Shown: one piece after another, positions 19,381 through 30,730 of the stretch
Numbering within the stretch: the stretch's first letter is position 1
How the letters are laid out: the number at the start of each line of letters is the position of its first letter
Assembly: GCA_947646735.1 (NCBI GenBank)
Contig: CANTFK010000766.1
Span: 372,001-436,000 of the forward strand
Reading direction: 5' to 3'
From: Peronospora farinosa
Lineage: Eukaryota; Oomycota; Peronosporomycetes; Peronosporales; Peronosporaceae
Length of the DNA stretch: 64,000 nucleotides
Made by a program: the position numbers and the translations under genes
The notes under the pieces: generated by a model
Seen by the model: only the letters and a program-made list of their open reading frames with translations
Database searches by the model: none
What the model was told of the DNA's origin: nothing

Positions 19381-21996
19381 ATGACGAATTCTGGGGACAT
19401 TTGTAGCTTCTTCTTCAAACCCGTACACGATCCAAATGTTTCGCATCTTAATGCTTCATCTCTATCTCTACTTTCTTTACCTTCTAATCAATCATCAGTC
19501 ACGAAAAAAGGTCGCAAAAAGCGGGTGTCACTAGTCAATACCAACCGTCACCGGTGCAAACTGTGTCACAATGTGTACACACAAGCTGTCAGTACGGGGT
19601 ACACAAACTTGCTGACTCATTTGCGCATAAAACATCCAGATTGGGAGGAAATGTATAAGACACAGCTACTTGTTGCAGTTGTCCCGTTGGCAGGGGAAGG
19701 GGTACCGGTTCGTCCCCATCCAGTCCCGTTATCAGACGTGATGACGTCATCGGCAACTTCAAGTGACGACCATCGAACCAAGTCAAAATTAACGGCTGGT
19801 CGTAAACGTGGCCCCGTTTATGAACATTTTGAGGACGTTCCGTCCACTCCTGGCAATAATCAAAAGAAAATGCGTTGTTTGTATTGTCAGGAAGACACTT
19901 TCCAACTAAGTGGACGCTTGAAACTTCATTTGTCCACCAAATGTTCACAAGTACCACCAGATGTCAAGGCAAAGTACGCGAAATCGGTCGGAGTCATGTC
20001 CTGCAAGGTCGAAGATGTCCCCAAAGTAGACCCTCTAGCCAAAGCAACTCTTGTTGCTACGCCGATACAGTCGATGGCCACGTTCAAGTCACCGACGGCA
20101 ACAATCAAGTCATCGACAGTAACGATTGAGCAGTCACCGACTGTGACAAAATCTTCGTCGGCTCCACCCATACAAGTAGCAAAGTGTGATGTTCCCAATT
20201 TGCGACACTTTGAAGAAAAGCTTACGACTGCTATGATCACTACAAACACCCCCTGGAGATTACTGGACAATGCGGACTTTCATGCGGCAATGGAGGTGTT
20301 GCATCCGTCGTCGGATACTTTTCCATTGACATCACATCGTGCACGTACTGAGGTACTGAATCGATTGTCTCTAAAGTACCAGTGCGAGTGCAACGCCGTT
20401 TTGGCTACTTCTAATGCCATCACACTGGTGGTCAATAACACTAGTGTTAGCGCTGGAGGAACAAAAGAAACGACGTACGTGGCATTGGATGAGTGGCGAC
20501 GTGCATTTGTGTTGGCAGAAGGTAGCAACGCGTTCAAAGCACCTTGTGTGACGGAGATGTTATCTGTGTTATCCAAACTGCAATTAGCCAGTCCGAACTC
20601 GACTCTCTTCTTGTGCACCCCAACGTCGGGAGCTTATGCGCATGCACGTCGTGAGTTGCTTCGAAGTGCCAATGCAACTAGCAAACCTGTCGCTCTAATG
20701 GGGGCGTGCATGATCCAGCAGACGGCACTGCTTCTTCATGAACTTGTACTGTGCAGCTTATCGCTAGAAGAAGCTCTTGACAATGCTGTACTGACTGCAG
20801 ATGCTTTACACGTTATGCCTTCGCTGCGTCACCACGTACTTCATGGTGTTTACGCGAATAACAGCGCTGTCGAGACAAATCTTAATGCTTTTGCCCAAGT
20901 ATCTGTGACAAGTTGGCTCTCTATTGCAATGGCAGTTAAGCAGGCCACCCGTCTGGAACCATTTTTGCGGCGGGCAGTCTCTGAAGAAGAGAACACATCG
21001 TCCTCTTCATCGATACTGCGTCAGTTGATTGATATGTGTAGCAGTGACATGGCCTGGAACACGATACGACACACCGCTCAGCTACTAGCGCCGCTACATT
21101 TTGTATCCGCCCTGAGTGAGATGCAAACTACGACATCAGGTCAGCTGCTAGCGCTGTGGATATGGCTGTTTGGCGCGTCGACGCGCTCACCACTTCTCGA
21201 TGGGAATTCTGACGCCTTAATTTCAAGTTTCTTGCAGCGTATGGATTGCTACGTGGAAGAGCACTTTGTGGCTTGTCTAGTTCTGGATCCACGTGTACAT
21301 GGAGCTGGCTTGAGTGTGTCAGGACTGCGCCGCGCTCGTGGTATTACTGTTCGTATTGCCACTACGCTCGTTCATAATTTCAACGAGAATAAGTTTATTC
21401 GTTCGTACAACGACTATATGAAGCAGCAAGGGGACTTTGGTGAGGCTGGTGTGTGGAACGCCGCTAACACGTCCAGTCCGATGGAGTTTTGGGGTGATTA
21501 CGAAGGTGACCCACTGCACAACCAACTCGCGATTGTGGCCAAAACCTTGTGCTCATTCGTACCACACACTTGCTCAATCGAAGAATTGTGGTCAGCTCAC
21601 GCACAACCAAGCACGAAAGGAGTAAATGCTGAAGTCTCGAAACAGCACGAGAAATGCACAAAGATTCGACGTGGCGCCGTTCTCAGCGCTCGGGTCGATG
21701 CAAAGGATGTTGTAAGCAGATTCCAGACGCTTCTTGATGTAGAGAATGAGCCCTCAGCTGAAGAGATGTTGCAGTCAAACGCCACTACCCAGAAAATGGA
21801 CGGGCAGAAAACCAATCACAATCTATCGGTACGTTCTGTGCTGGAAAGTATCCAAGATGGCATCGAGGAGGACGCTACTGGATCTGATGCACCTTTAACA
21901 GCGTTGGATGTTTCCTGGTTCGACATCAGCTCGTCTGGACTGGACAAGATCAGAAGTACAATGAAGAAGTACTTGAGTGCTGCTATCCAGCAATAA
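19381..21996 (+). CDS. BED-finger, hAT-transposase-derived protein
   Basis: 871 residues, single uninterrupted exon. Near residues 55-88 is a BED-like zinc finger (CKLCHNVYTQ then THLRIKH), and near 160-190 a second Cys/His module (RCLYCQEDTF then LHLSTKC). The middle is helical and poorly conserved. Residues ~697-742 (SSPMEFWGDYEGDP...HNQLAIVAKTLCSFVP) resemble the C-terminal dimerisation region of hAT transposases. I saw no terminal inverted repeats flanking it and the frame is intact, which favours a domesticated or ZBED-like host gene over an active transposon. DNA binding is inferred from the fingers. The 3' end converges on the next minus-strand gene 279 bp away. Confidence 0.75.
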   Translation: MTNSGDICSFFFKPVHDPNVSHLNASSLSLLSLPSNQSSVTKKGRKKRVSLVNTNRHRCKLCHNVYTQAVSTGYTNLLTHLRIKHPDWEEMYKTQLLVAVVPLAGEGVPVRPHPVPLSDVMTSSATSSDDHRTKSKLTAGRKRGPVYEHFEDVPSTPGNNQKKMRCLYCQEDTFQLSGRLKLHLSTKCSQVPPDVKAKYAKSVGVMSCKVEDVPKVDPLAKATLVATPIQSMATFKSPTATIKSSTVTIEQSPTVTKSSSAPPIQVAKCDVPNLRHFEEKLTTAMITTNTPWRLLDNADFHAAMEVLHPSSDTFPLTSHRARTEVLNRLSLKYQCECNAVLATSNAITLVVNNTSVSAGGTKETTYVALDEWRRAFVLAEGSNAFKAPCVTEMLSVLSKLQLASPNSTLFLCTPTSGAYAHARRELLRSANATSKPVALMGACMIQQTALLLHELVLCSLSLEEALDNAVLTADALHVMPSLRHHVLHGVYANNSAVETNLNAFAQVSVTSWLSIAMAVKQATRLEPFLRRAVSEEENTSSSSSILRQLIDMCSSDMAWNTIRHTAQLLAPLHFVSALSEMQTTTSGQLLALWIWLFGASTRSPLLDGNSDALISSFLQRMDCYVEEHFVACLVLDPRVHGAGLSVSGLRRARGITVRIATTLVHNFNENKFIRSYNDYMKQQGDFGEAGVWNAANTSSPMEFWGDYEGDPLHNQLAIVAKTLCSFVPHTCSIEELWSAHAQPSTKGVNAEVSKQHEKCTKIRRGAVLSARVDAKDVVSRFQTLLDVENEPSAEEMLQSNATTQKMDGQKTNHNLSVRSVLESIQDGIEEDATGSDAPLTALDVSWFDISSSGLDKIRSTMKKYLSAAIQQ

Positions 21997-22274
21997 TCTG
22001 GACCGGGATTTCGATACAATTCTTGCTAACACGTATTCGTTAATGTAACATACAACTTCATTTTCGTTGTATAAATACATTAGAACAACCACTTCTCATT
22101 GACATTTGCCGTATCCACTATAGTTACCAGGGTCGATCATGAAGCGGCATTCGCGATCAGCTTGTTTGACACTATATAGAAAGATTGGCAAACCAGTATA
22201 AATACGTTTAGGTGCAATCGAGTCGATTGTAATGCGTTTATAGTTTAAATACCGACGCGTCCTGCATTGTTCAA

Positions 22275-24365
22275 TCAGGAAAAATGTTTGATCTTCTTCG
22301 TAGGCGAGTCGACATTTTCCAACAAAATTCTTGGCTTGCGGCTTTTTGGTGGAAGTTTATGTTTCCAAAGAGTGCAATTGGCAAGATACTTGGGACATTT
22401 GTCATGGCGATTAGTGCCTCGGCACTTTTCATTGCCGGTCTTGGCAAAGCCTTCACACCAGGTCCATTGATAGTGGTCACAACTTTTGACTTTGTGTCCT
22501 TCAAAGCTCGTAGGTACCACTCGCACAACAACAGGAGCCACGTCCTCCATCAATTGTCGTTCGAGTGACGTGGGTGTAAATGCCTGGCCTTGACTGGCAC
22601 ATAAAGCTTGGTGAGCTCGACGCTTGGCCTCCGTGCAGCGATTACAAATCTGAAACGAGTGCATGAAACGTTCAAGGTCAAGTAAGCCCACGCCCTTAGT
22701 ATCTAGCACTGTAAACAGCTTTTGAACGTCAGCAGACACATCCGTTGCTGAGTCGAACTCACTTGCAGGATCCTTTGTGATCTGATGATGCAGTAACAAT
22801 TGCTGGAATCGCAGCGGTGTAAGTACCTTTGTCATCGGATCGCAAAACTCGTGAAAAATCTGCACGAGCTTAAAATCTGCAATGTCCGGGGTGACGGCAA
22901 GACGTTTGCCTTTGCCCCTCACAGGTGCAGAAGCAGAGGGAGGCAATCGTAATTTCAAAGTCGCTCCTGCTTTCACTTGCGTTGGAGGGGGCACAGAACC
23001 AGCTCCGTGGTCAGCAGGCACTCTATAGTTTGCGTTCATTTTGAACATCGTGTCCATGACAGATGGGTTCGCCATCGCCATCGCGAATTGAGCGTTGGCA
23101 GTAGTTGTCTGGGTTGGCTGATTTTGGTAAAGACCTGCACCTGGGTTCAAGAAAAATGGTTGCACGTGTTGGCTGTAGCTGTCCAAAAACTCGTTTGCCG
23201 CCGCTGCATAGCCCGAGGGTGAAAAGTGGTCAAGTGGGGTGCCAGCGGCGTCGTTTGGTGCGATCGAGACTGGCAAAACAGGCGTCGTATTGAGCGATTG
23301 GACCGGTTCGGCAGCAAACATGGCCGGACTGGCTGCAGCTATACTGTAAGATGGCACAGCAGTGCTGCTGTTTGCAATGCCCGTGAGATCGATAGTTCGA
23401 TGCTGCGCTTCTGGAAAGTTTTGCGTGTTGTCGTAGCTGGTGCTCAGCATGTTATCGACAAACGAATTAGCGTGTTCGGTTCCACCAGCCTCTGCACTAA
23501 TTGGTAAAGTATTTGCAACATCCAGAAAAGTAGGGTTGCTGCGTGAAGTTTCTTCATTAGCAAGCCCACGCGGCGAAAGTAGGGCCGCACAAGAGATCGA
23601 AGTCGACGACGTGTTCAAAGACGACTCCACCATGGCTGATAGTTCGGCGTCTGTAAAAACTGGTAGACCGTAGTCATCAGCACCCGAAAGAATGAACGGT
23701 TCGTGGTTTTCATCGTCTGCTACTTCGTCTCCATTTCCATCTTCGCCTTCGCTGTCCTCTTGTGGATCAACAATTTGTGTATCGTGCGTTTGGCTAATTC
23801 GGCGCTTCCCTCGTGGCGATGTCGTAAATCCCGGCTCGTAAACGCACGTCGTGGAAAGCAACGCAAAACGTGTCGGCAACGCGGATGTAGGGGACCCATT
23901 CGCCTTAAGGTTGTGAAACTGTGCTAGCCGTCCTTTCGTAGAGCTGTTATCGAGCTTGGTGTTGATCGTTAGTCCGAGATTATGCAAAGGTTCCTGTTGT
24001 ACTTGAACTTGCTCCTGATCTATAGGAGTTTTGTCTTTCATTGGACTGAGAGGTTCGAGATCAGCAACGTCAAGTAGATCGTCATCGTGGCAAATACCTG
24101 AAGTCGCGGTTAATGCCCATAAGTCTAGAAAAATATGAAGATCATGTTAGATTTTGACGTGCCGGTAAATTGGTGAACGTTATCGCTTACTATTCACTTC
24201 TTCGTCATTACTGGAGGCGAAAAGAGTGTCAAAATTGAGCAGATCCGAGTCCAAACTCGAATCCAAATCCTGCATTGCCGCTAATTCAAATAGAAGACGT
24301 TGCGCGTTTGCGGTGTGTGTGAGCTTGCTGATGAAGACGCCAGATAGCTTTTGATCTTCACCCAT
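22275..24365 (-). CDS. Large protein with EF-hand-like segment and C-terminal Cys-rich motif
   Basis: 674 residues from two exons: 24365-24191 and 24124-22275, with a 66-bp intron (GTAAGC...CTAG) and matching phase. Residues ~90-470 are low complexity and probably disordered. Residues ~472-560 are helical with an EF-hand-like segment (VLDTKGVGLLDLERFM). A dense Cys/His/Trp cluster follows at ~607-650, including YQWTWCEGF, KCRGTNRHDKCPKYL and CTLWKHKLPPKSR. That cluster looks like a zinc-binding nucleic-acid or protein module, but I cannot name the family. The sequence ends in a lysine-rich tail (TKKIKHFS) that may be a nuclear signal. No transmembrane segment. Function unknown. Confidence 0.8.
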
Positions 24366-25228
24366 GTTGTCGTCTACAGTAGTGGCAACGAGAGGCCTAA
24401 AAATAGCTCTGGTTACGAAAAAGAGTTATTCTTAGACATCTCGCTACCTTCTACCAAATTTAACCATGTCTTATCTGTCGTAGTGTAACTGTTTTAGTGC
24501 TTGCAATGCTATCGTGACACCACTATTTCGAGATCATTCACTTGCTGGCTGAAACGTATCGGCTAACATTACCGTTGATCGGGTCGAAGAACCGTTGGAC
24601 AGTGTCATTCATGATCGTCAAAGTCATCTAAAGAGGAGTAGCCGATATAGATTGTGGCACCACTGTCAGTGTCGCTACCTAGCATGGGATCCCTTGGCGG
24701 AAGTGCGTTGAAAGTTTGCTAACACTCAAAATGGATTCGCTAGTGACGTCAATCCTGTTTTTTTCAAACGTTGCAATGTTAATGCGCCATAACCAGACAA
24801 TTAAGAGCGCCGTCACCGCAGGCGACATGCTTTATGCAAAAATACCGGATTCGAACGAGGAATTGGCGTTGCTTACTAGGCTTTAGAACTACCAGACATC
24901 CCTAACTATTATTGGCTCAATAATAGACTCATATGTCTCTGTTCTTCTTCGAGTGTTGCAGGATGCGTTAACAACATTCCGCTGGTGAGGAGGATGGCTG
25001 AGCAGTCCCGGTTGGCCGATGTAAAAAAGATTCGCCAGATTATCTATTGACAACACTAGAGCACGTACGTACCGTCATTCAGACGGACATGGTGCACGAG
25101 GCTTACGCTGATAGCATATATACTGGGTATGTACTGTGGAATCATGAATGCAAACGCTTTGCTATATACAAAACTGCCCATCATTTGACGTCGCGGAGTC
25201 TGCATCTTAAGTACCGACACGTTCTGAG
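24366..25228. other. Intergenic region at the edge of the retroelement zone
   Basis: About 860 bases. The left part holds the promoter of the minus-strand gene. From about 24880 the sequence may already be decayed repeat DNA, but I could not match it to the neighbouring elements. Homology to the inverted copy A' starts only near 25229. Confidence 0.4.
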
Positions 25229-26154
25229 GTGTCATCGCTTCCTCCTGAGCAACGTGATGCTCAATTAGATCAATTTGAGACGTTGCTGCACGGATAGCCT
25301 ATAAATGCGTCCGAGGCAAACAGCCAAGGAACGGCTGAGTCCATTGGTAAGACTCAAGATGAGCTTTTGTGTGAACAAGCTCGGAATGAGGCGCTCAAAA
25401 GAACTGTTGAGACGCTCTCTGCCTGGTCTCATCAACCGAGGAACATTCGGATGGACCCTCCGAAGTTTGATGGAGACTGCACCACATACGATTGTCCACT
25501 GGCTTTTAGTAGTGGAGCAATGCGGTATGGCGCAGCTCATCGACGACGAGACCACGATGGTGTCGTATGCCATGTCAAATTTGCGTAGCAAATCCAGATT
25601 ACTCTGCATTATGGCAAACGCTGATGCGTTTCCATCGTAAGAAATTTTAAGACAAAGATTCGTGCCATATACCAGCCGCCTAACAATGAAGTGATACTTC
25701 AGGCGCGCTTCTTTAAAGCACGACAGGCGAAACGATCTCTACAAGAGTATGTGTAGGAGATGCGTTCGCTGTCTGCATCCTTCAATGTGGGTCCGATACC
25801 GGAACACAATCAGGTGCCTACGTTCATGAATGGACTACGGCATGGCCCATCGTGTCAGGCCATTTCAGAAAGATGCCAAAGACAATGAAAGAGGCAATTG
25901 ATATTGCCATGGTTGAGGAGCAATCCTACAACAGTGCCTCGGCGACAGCTTATTATAAGTCATCGGCTGAGAAGTCGGATGCAAATCCAATGGAGTTAGA
26001 CAATGCAGACGTGATCTGCTACAATTGCGGCAAGCGCGGCCATATGATGGCTCGCTGCTATCCCAAACTTGCTGCTGGTGCTAAGGCAGCCAACAAAAAG
26101 GCTTCCTACCCGAAGGAAAGCGCGAAGAACCAGCGTGCACAACGCACGGGGTAG
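25229..26154 (+). pseudogene. Element A gag remnant
   Basis: Broken gag. Pieces in several frames match a capsid-type region, then an open stretch at 25852-26154 carries a retroviral-type zinc knuckle C-x2-C-x4-H-x4-C (CYNCGKRGHMMARC) followed by a Lys/Ala-rich tail. At least two frameshifts and a TAG are present upstream. The long minus-strand open frame at 25265-25609 is only its shadow. Confidence 0.8.
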
Positions 26155-27411
26155 CACCTGCCCAAGATGGGTCGGAAATGTAGGGTGGGATGCCCTACTG
26201 TCGCGGACTCTGATGCTACCCTTATGCTTATAGTTATCGAACAAATGGGTAGCAAAGTACCTGAGGTACCAAAAGGTCGGACCTTAACCCTTTTGGTGTA
26301 TAGAGCTCAAGTACGAGGCTGTGACCAAGTGACGTCCCTTCTTGTTGATTCGGGTGCATCACAATTTTTTTGAAACAGGCGGCTCTGAAAACGAGTCCGG
26401 CGAGTTATGAGTCGCTTTACCAGGATGGCAAGCGAGAAGAGGCGACCGTCCGTTTAGCGCACACACACACACGGCGCGCTCGTAAAATAGGAGATATTTT
26501 AAGGTTTAACTTTATTTCAGCTTCAGTGACTTCTCTTGTAAAAATAAGTCTTCAGTGCTAGGTACGGAGAGTCCGTATGACCTCATCCTAGGCATGCCTT
26601 GGTTGGCTAAACACCAACCATGGATAGACTGGCGTACGCGCACAGTCACTAGCTCTACACAGGACACCTAAAAGAATGTGATCCTTCGAGAAGCTTGTGT
26701 AACGCGTACTGTGTCGAACAAAGTCGAGGGTGCGATGACGGTATGTCAATCGGCACCAGGTACTGCCCAGCTCGTTGAACCTGGTGTAGTTGGAAGTTTC
26801 CTGACAGGAATTCAGATGACACATACTTGTACCCACCTCGAGGAGACTGGTGTAGTGAATGGGACGATGACAGGTAGTCATGCATCCAATGTTCCTTCAC
26901 AGAGAGGAGAGTCTGTGGCAGTTGATGGTGAGCTGACAGGAAGTCAAGCGCCACAAGAAACGGCACAGAGACATGAGCCTGGTGCGGTTGGAAGGGGTGC
27001 GTTGGCTTTAGCAGCAACGACACTTTATTCCAGGTCAAACGTCGTTGTGACTCGAACACGAGCACCAGACGTATTAAGACGATCAAGAAAACGTCGAACC
27101 GAGTGACCCTTGGATCAGTCTCGGTCCAAGAGGACAGACCTACGAACAAATTTTTCGAGGTCGTCGAAGACAAGATGTCGGAGACGTACTCAATTGAGGC
27201 GCTCCAACTTGTCTTGGTATATGCCGAGGAGATTGTAAATCTCTCGGAAATGGCGTGGGATCTGTTCCTGTCCGAACTAAAGGAAGGAATGATCCACGAG
27301 ATAGTCGCACCAGTTCTAGAAGAGAACGTGGTGGACTGTTGCTTGTCGTCCACAATGGACGAGAGCGTCTTGGAGACCGAAAAGACGAAACGGTTCGCTG
27401 CTCAAGGCTGA
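26155..27411 (+). pseudogene. Element A protease and pro-RT linker remnant
   Basis: A retropepsin active-site motif (LVDSGAS) lies at about 26342-26362 and is followed almost at once by a TGA. A linker of about 800 bases without recognisable domain precedes the RT. Frames are broken in several places. Confidence 0.65.
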
Positions 27412-28162
27412 GATGCCTTGAAGGACAGCCCGTTCTATGATGTTCTGTGGAAACACCGTGATGTGTTTCCAGCACAAGTGCCGAGTCGCCTACCGGCCGA
27501 TAGGGGCATCAGGCACGAGATTGACCTGGAGCCTGGCACCAAGTATTGTGTGACCAGGCAATGGCCGTTGCCGGAGGAACAAGTCGATTATGTCGATGAG
27601 TTCTTCGACAAACGAGCCAAGTCGGGACATGTACGCGAAAGCAAGTCGCCTCACTGCAGCCCGACCTTCTGTGTGCGTAAAGCAACAGGTGGATGGCGCG
27701 TGGTTCATGCTTATAATAAGCTGAACAAGGCCAACATTCCGGTATCCCGCGGAAAGATGTCTTGTTGAATTCCATGGGAAAGTCAACTATCTTTTACGCG
27801 TTGGATCTGAAGGATGGCTACTATCAAATTCTCATGAAAGATACTGATGTAGCCAAAACGGCAGGAAGCACCTCAAGCGGTATGCTGTGGGAGTGGCTTG
27901 TGATGCCACAAGGGTTGAAAATTGCTCCAGCAACATTCAACCGAGTGGTGTCTCACGTGATGCGTCAGCACCGTGCCTATGCGCCCCATTAATTTGACGA
28001 TGTATTCGTGCATAGTAAGGCGGAGGACGGTCTGAGCGCAATCGAGTCGCACAAGCGCCATTTAGACGCTGTCTTGCAGTCTCTGGGTGACGCCTAGCTA
28101 TGCGTTAACTTGCAAAAGTGCGTAATACGGGTCCCCGAGATACCTGTGCTGGGCTACATCGT
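27412..28162 (+). pseudogene. Element A reverse transcriptase, N-terminal part
   Basis: Ty3/gypsy RT. The frame at 27418-27768 covers the N-terminal palm (RQWPLPEEQ, WRVVHAYNKLNKANIP). It shifts near 27745 and continues at 27762-27992 (ALDLKDGYYQILM, MPQGLKIAPATFN). The catalytic YxDD box is hit: the codon before FDDVFVHS is TAA at about 27990-27992. The domain is cut at the AGGTA target site of element B. Confidence 0.85.
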
Positions 28163-28167
28163 AGGTA
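28163..28167 (+). repeat. Target-site duplication of element B, left copy (AGGTA)
   Basis: Five bases immediately before the 5' LTR, identical to those at 34582-34586. Confidence 0.95.
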
Positions 28168-28508
28168 TGTAATGGGCTACATTACACACATAGTATTACA
28201 CAAATAAACAATTACATATGTAGGCAGGTGCTGGGCCCGAATAGCGGGCACAGCGTGGTAATTTATTATTGGTTCATTATTGGGCCTAAAGTCCCCAATA
28301 TGGACCAATGATAAATCAACCTGAAATTGTGTGGTTCCCGAAAGGCAGGAACACTGTCGTATTTATTACGACTAAAATCTTCGTAATTAGTACGAATTAA
28401 AACCAAAATAAAAATCAGAGTTAAATTTACTTAATACCTAATACTTGGGCTTGAGTCTTCCTCAAGCGCACGTGTAAGCTAGTGACGGTACGTTCTAGCC
28501 CCGTTACA
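28168..28508 (+). repeat. Element B 5' LTR
   Basis: 341 bp, starts TGTAATGGG and ends CCCCGTTACA with TGTAA/TTACA terminal inverted repeats. About 98% identical to the copy at 34241-34581. Confidence 0.97.
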
Positions 28509-28510
28509 CC

Positions 28511-28528
28511 TGGTAGCACTTTGTAGTC
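28511..28528 (+). promoter_or_regulatory. Element B primer-binding site
   Basis: TGGTAGCACTTTGTAGTC begins two bases after the 5' LTR, where the minus-strand primer site is expected. Nearly the same sequence follows the 5' LTRs of elements C and A'. The cognate tRNA was not identified. Confidence 0.8.
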
Positions 28529-28534
28529 CTTCCT

Positions 28535-29583
28535 ATGCCCGAGTTTGGGATGAGCGAATCGTCGTACTTTGACGCTCCAGATTTATTTCTGGAGCACGCG
28601 ACCTTCCCCCATCTTACTGGTGTTGAGTGGGATGCCCTTAATCGCCTCGCGGCGATATCGGGAGAGGCATTCGTCGCGTCGATGATGAGATCAGCGACCC
28701 CTGACGCGCAACGTCTCGCCATACATGAGTTTATGGCACGCAATCTCGCCGAATCCAACCGGCGAGGCTTAACTCCCTCGCGCCCTTCACGTAATGAGGC
28801 CGTGAAGATGGAAACCTCCTCCTACTCTGAAGAAGGTAAGGATCGGTTATCGCTGAATCGGTGGTTCCGAGAAGTTGATATCGCCATCGCCTCGAGACTT
28901 CTTGAGGCGCCCCAGGCGAAGGTCAACTTTCTTCTTTCCCGCCTCACCGGGAAGGACAAGGAGTGGGCCCTTGGTAAGCTCGTTGTGGACGAGCACGCAT
29001 TCCCCACCTTGGATACCATCCAGGACGATCTTCGTCTTGCTTTCGAGCCACCGCAAGAGGAGAAACTGGTGCGATCAAGATTCCTGTCGATGCGACAGGG
29101 TAAAATGGCGATGCGCGACTACGAACAGATGGCTAGGCATCTGGCGTCGTGTATTATCACGCACCCCATGGACATGTACACGCAGGTAAATGTCTTTGTG
29201 GATGGTATGCGTGAGGGCAGACCCGTTTATCGCTGGAGCGCGCCGAGACTGCCACATTGGAGGAGGCATTTGCCATCGCACTCCGTGAAGACTTTAGGGT
29301 CACAAAGGCATATGCCAAACCCTCGGTCGTCAGCGTTCCCCGGCCTTCTGGCCCAGAATCTATGGAGATCGACGTTATTGAGTCGTCGGGTGACCGGCGA
29401 CGTGTCTTTCATCATAAAGGTGACGCTCGCAACGGGTGTCAAATGGTTTGCTTTTGTTGTCGCAAGCCAGGACATCGCGCGACAGAGTGCCGTGCGCCAG
29501 CGCCAATATCGGTGCAAGTAGTGGACGCCCATCATGAGGGTGCTGTACCGGCCGCACGTCCAAAAAACGGTCGGGACCAGTAG
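28535..29583 (+). pseudogene. Element B gag (frameshifted)
   Basis: Starts at ATG 28535 just after the primer site. The capsid-like region runs to about 29235, where a single-base indel shifts the frame. The second part ([13 protein letters not shown]) continues to TAG at 29581-29583 and carries the zinc knuckle [14 protein letters not shown] (C-x2-C-x4-H-x4-C). Without the indel it would be about 350 codons. Typical Ty3/gypsy gag order. Confidence 0.9.
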
Positions 29584-29627
29584 GTGCAGGGCGCCCTACT
29601 GGTTGGAACGGAGGTCCGGGTCCCCTG

Positions 29628-30029
29628 GTGGCAGCCCAACCTTCCAGTCCTCCTGCGCTACGCGCACGGTTAAATGCCACCACTACGAGTGGTGATTCAC
29701 GTCTGATTATTGTCAGTTTACATGTCGCCGGCGTCCGGCGACCTCTGCGAGCACTCCTGGGCTCAGGAGCAACAAATAATTTCTTTCGTGAATCTTGTTT
29801 GTCGATGCTGCCTCCCAGCATTCATTTCCGTGAGGGACCTGGCCAAGTCGTCGCCAAGTTTGCTGACGGGAAATCACACCGCGTATCGCGGCGCGAAGTG
29901 TCGTTGCCGTACACGTTTGATGGCTTTCGCAGTAATGATGATTTCTTGGTGATCGCGATGAATATTGCATTCGATTGCATACTGGGCATGCCATGGTTGG
30001 CACGTATAAGCCCCAGATCAACTGGATAA
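29628..30029 (+). pseudogene. Element B protease, active-site Asp replaced
   Basis: Retropepsin-like domain. The expected D-S-G-A active site reads LLGSGATNNF, so the catalytic Asp is Gly. The downstream strand ILGMPWLAR is present and the frame then shifts at about 29975-30010. Confidence 0.82.
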
Positions 30030-30730
30030 CCAGATCAGTGAGACGTCGACGCAAGTGCGATGTCAGTGAAGTGTTTACCCATCTCTTGGTATCTCCAAAT
30101 GACTGGCAGAACGTCACAGTCGTGGATCGTGATTCCACGACGCTGGCGGTGCACAGAGCGAGCGATGGCCCTCTCTGCACTACTTGTGCTGTTCTTCGAG
30201 ACACAAGTGACAGTGACTCCTCGCTACAGAGCGACGAGGGCGACGCGGTCGAACAGGGGTTCCCGCGCGTCATTAATGCGGTTGAACAGGGGTTCCCGCA
30301 CGTAAATGCAGTGGTTGAACCGAGGTTCCCATCTGCACCTATTGTGGTCGAGCAGGGGCTCCCACAAGGGCATTGTGACGACGAGCAAGAGCTCGCTAAC
30401 GAGTACAACGTGAACGGACAGGTGTCCTCACGAGAGATAATGATGGTCGAACTGGGGTTCCCATCATCACCCACTGTGGTCGAACCGAAGTTCCCACATG
30501 GGCATACTGTGGTTGAGCAGGGGCTCCCACACGGGTTTACGGCGGCCGAGCAGGAGCTCCCGCATCAAGTATCGACGGTCGAGTTTGGGGTACTCCCGTC
30601 CAGTGTTTCCGGCATCTTGGATGAAGACATCCAGTGCCTAGAGGTGGGTGATGGTTTATCGCCTGAATGCGTTTCGCCAGCTACGGTAGTGACTCGAAAC
30701 ACGATGGAGACAACAGCACCGAAAATTTAG
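30030..30730 (+). pseudogene. Element B pro-RT linker with tandem repeats
   Basis: Open frame between protease and the RT deletion. From about 30243 to 30600 it contains around ten imperfect copies of a roughly 36-39-base unit encoding VEQGFPH/VEQGLPHG-like peptides. No enzymatic motif. It ends at TAG 30728-30730. Confidence 0.7.
30243..30600 (+). repeat. Imperfect tandem repeat coding for VEQG(F/L)P units
   Basis: Repeated cores such as GTTGAACAGGGGTTCCC and GTCGAGCAGGGGCTCCC recur at roughly 36-39-base spacing, with one or two degenerate units in the middle. Confidence 0.8.

Larger units (their letters stand above)
25229..28167 (+). mobile_element. Ty3/gypsy element A, 5' portion (interrupted by element B)
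   Basis: A degenerate Ty3/gypsy element with gag, protease and reverse-transcriptase remnants in order, all on the plus strand. Its 5' LTR and early leader are missing: similarity to the inverted copy A' stops near 25229. It is split inside the RT domain by element B, and the reading resumes at 34587. Many stops and frameshifts make it non-functional. Confidence 0.88.

Noticed and set aside
25265..25609. 114-codon minus frame, nearly identical to 36088-36432
   Set aside because: Its conservation is explained by duplication of the gag DNA of elements A and A'; the gag reading is on the other strand.
29713..30474. 253-codon minus-strand frame in element B
   Set aside because: Opposite the repeat-bearing linker; driven by the tandem repeat, no counterpart seen in elements C, D or E. 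Not the conserved antisense gene.
30243..30600. CRISPR-like array
   Set aside because: Repeats are contiguous, imperfect and coding, in a eukaryotic retroelement; no spacers.
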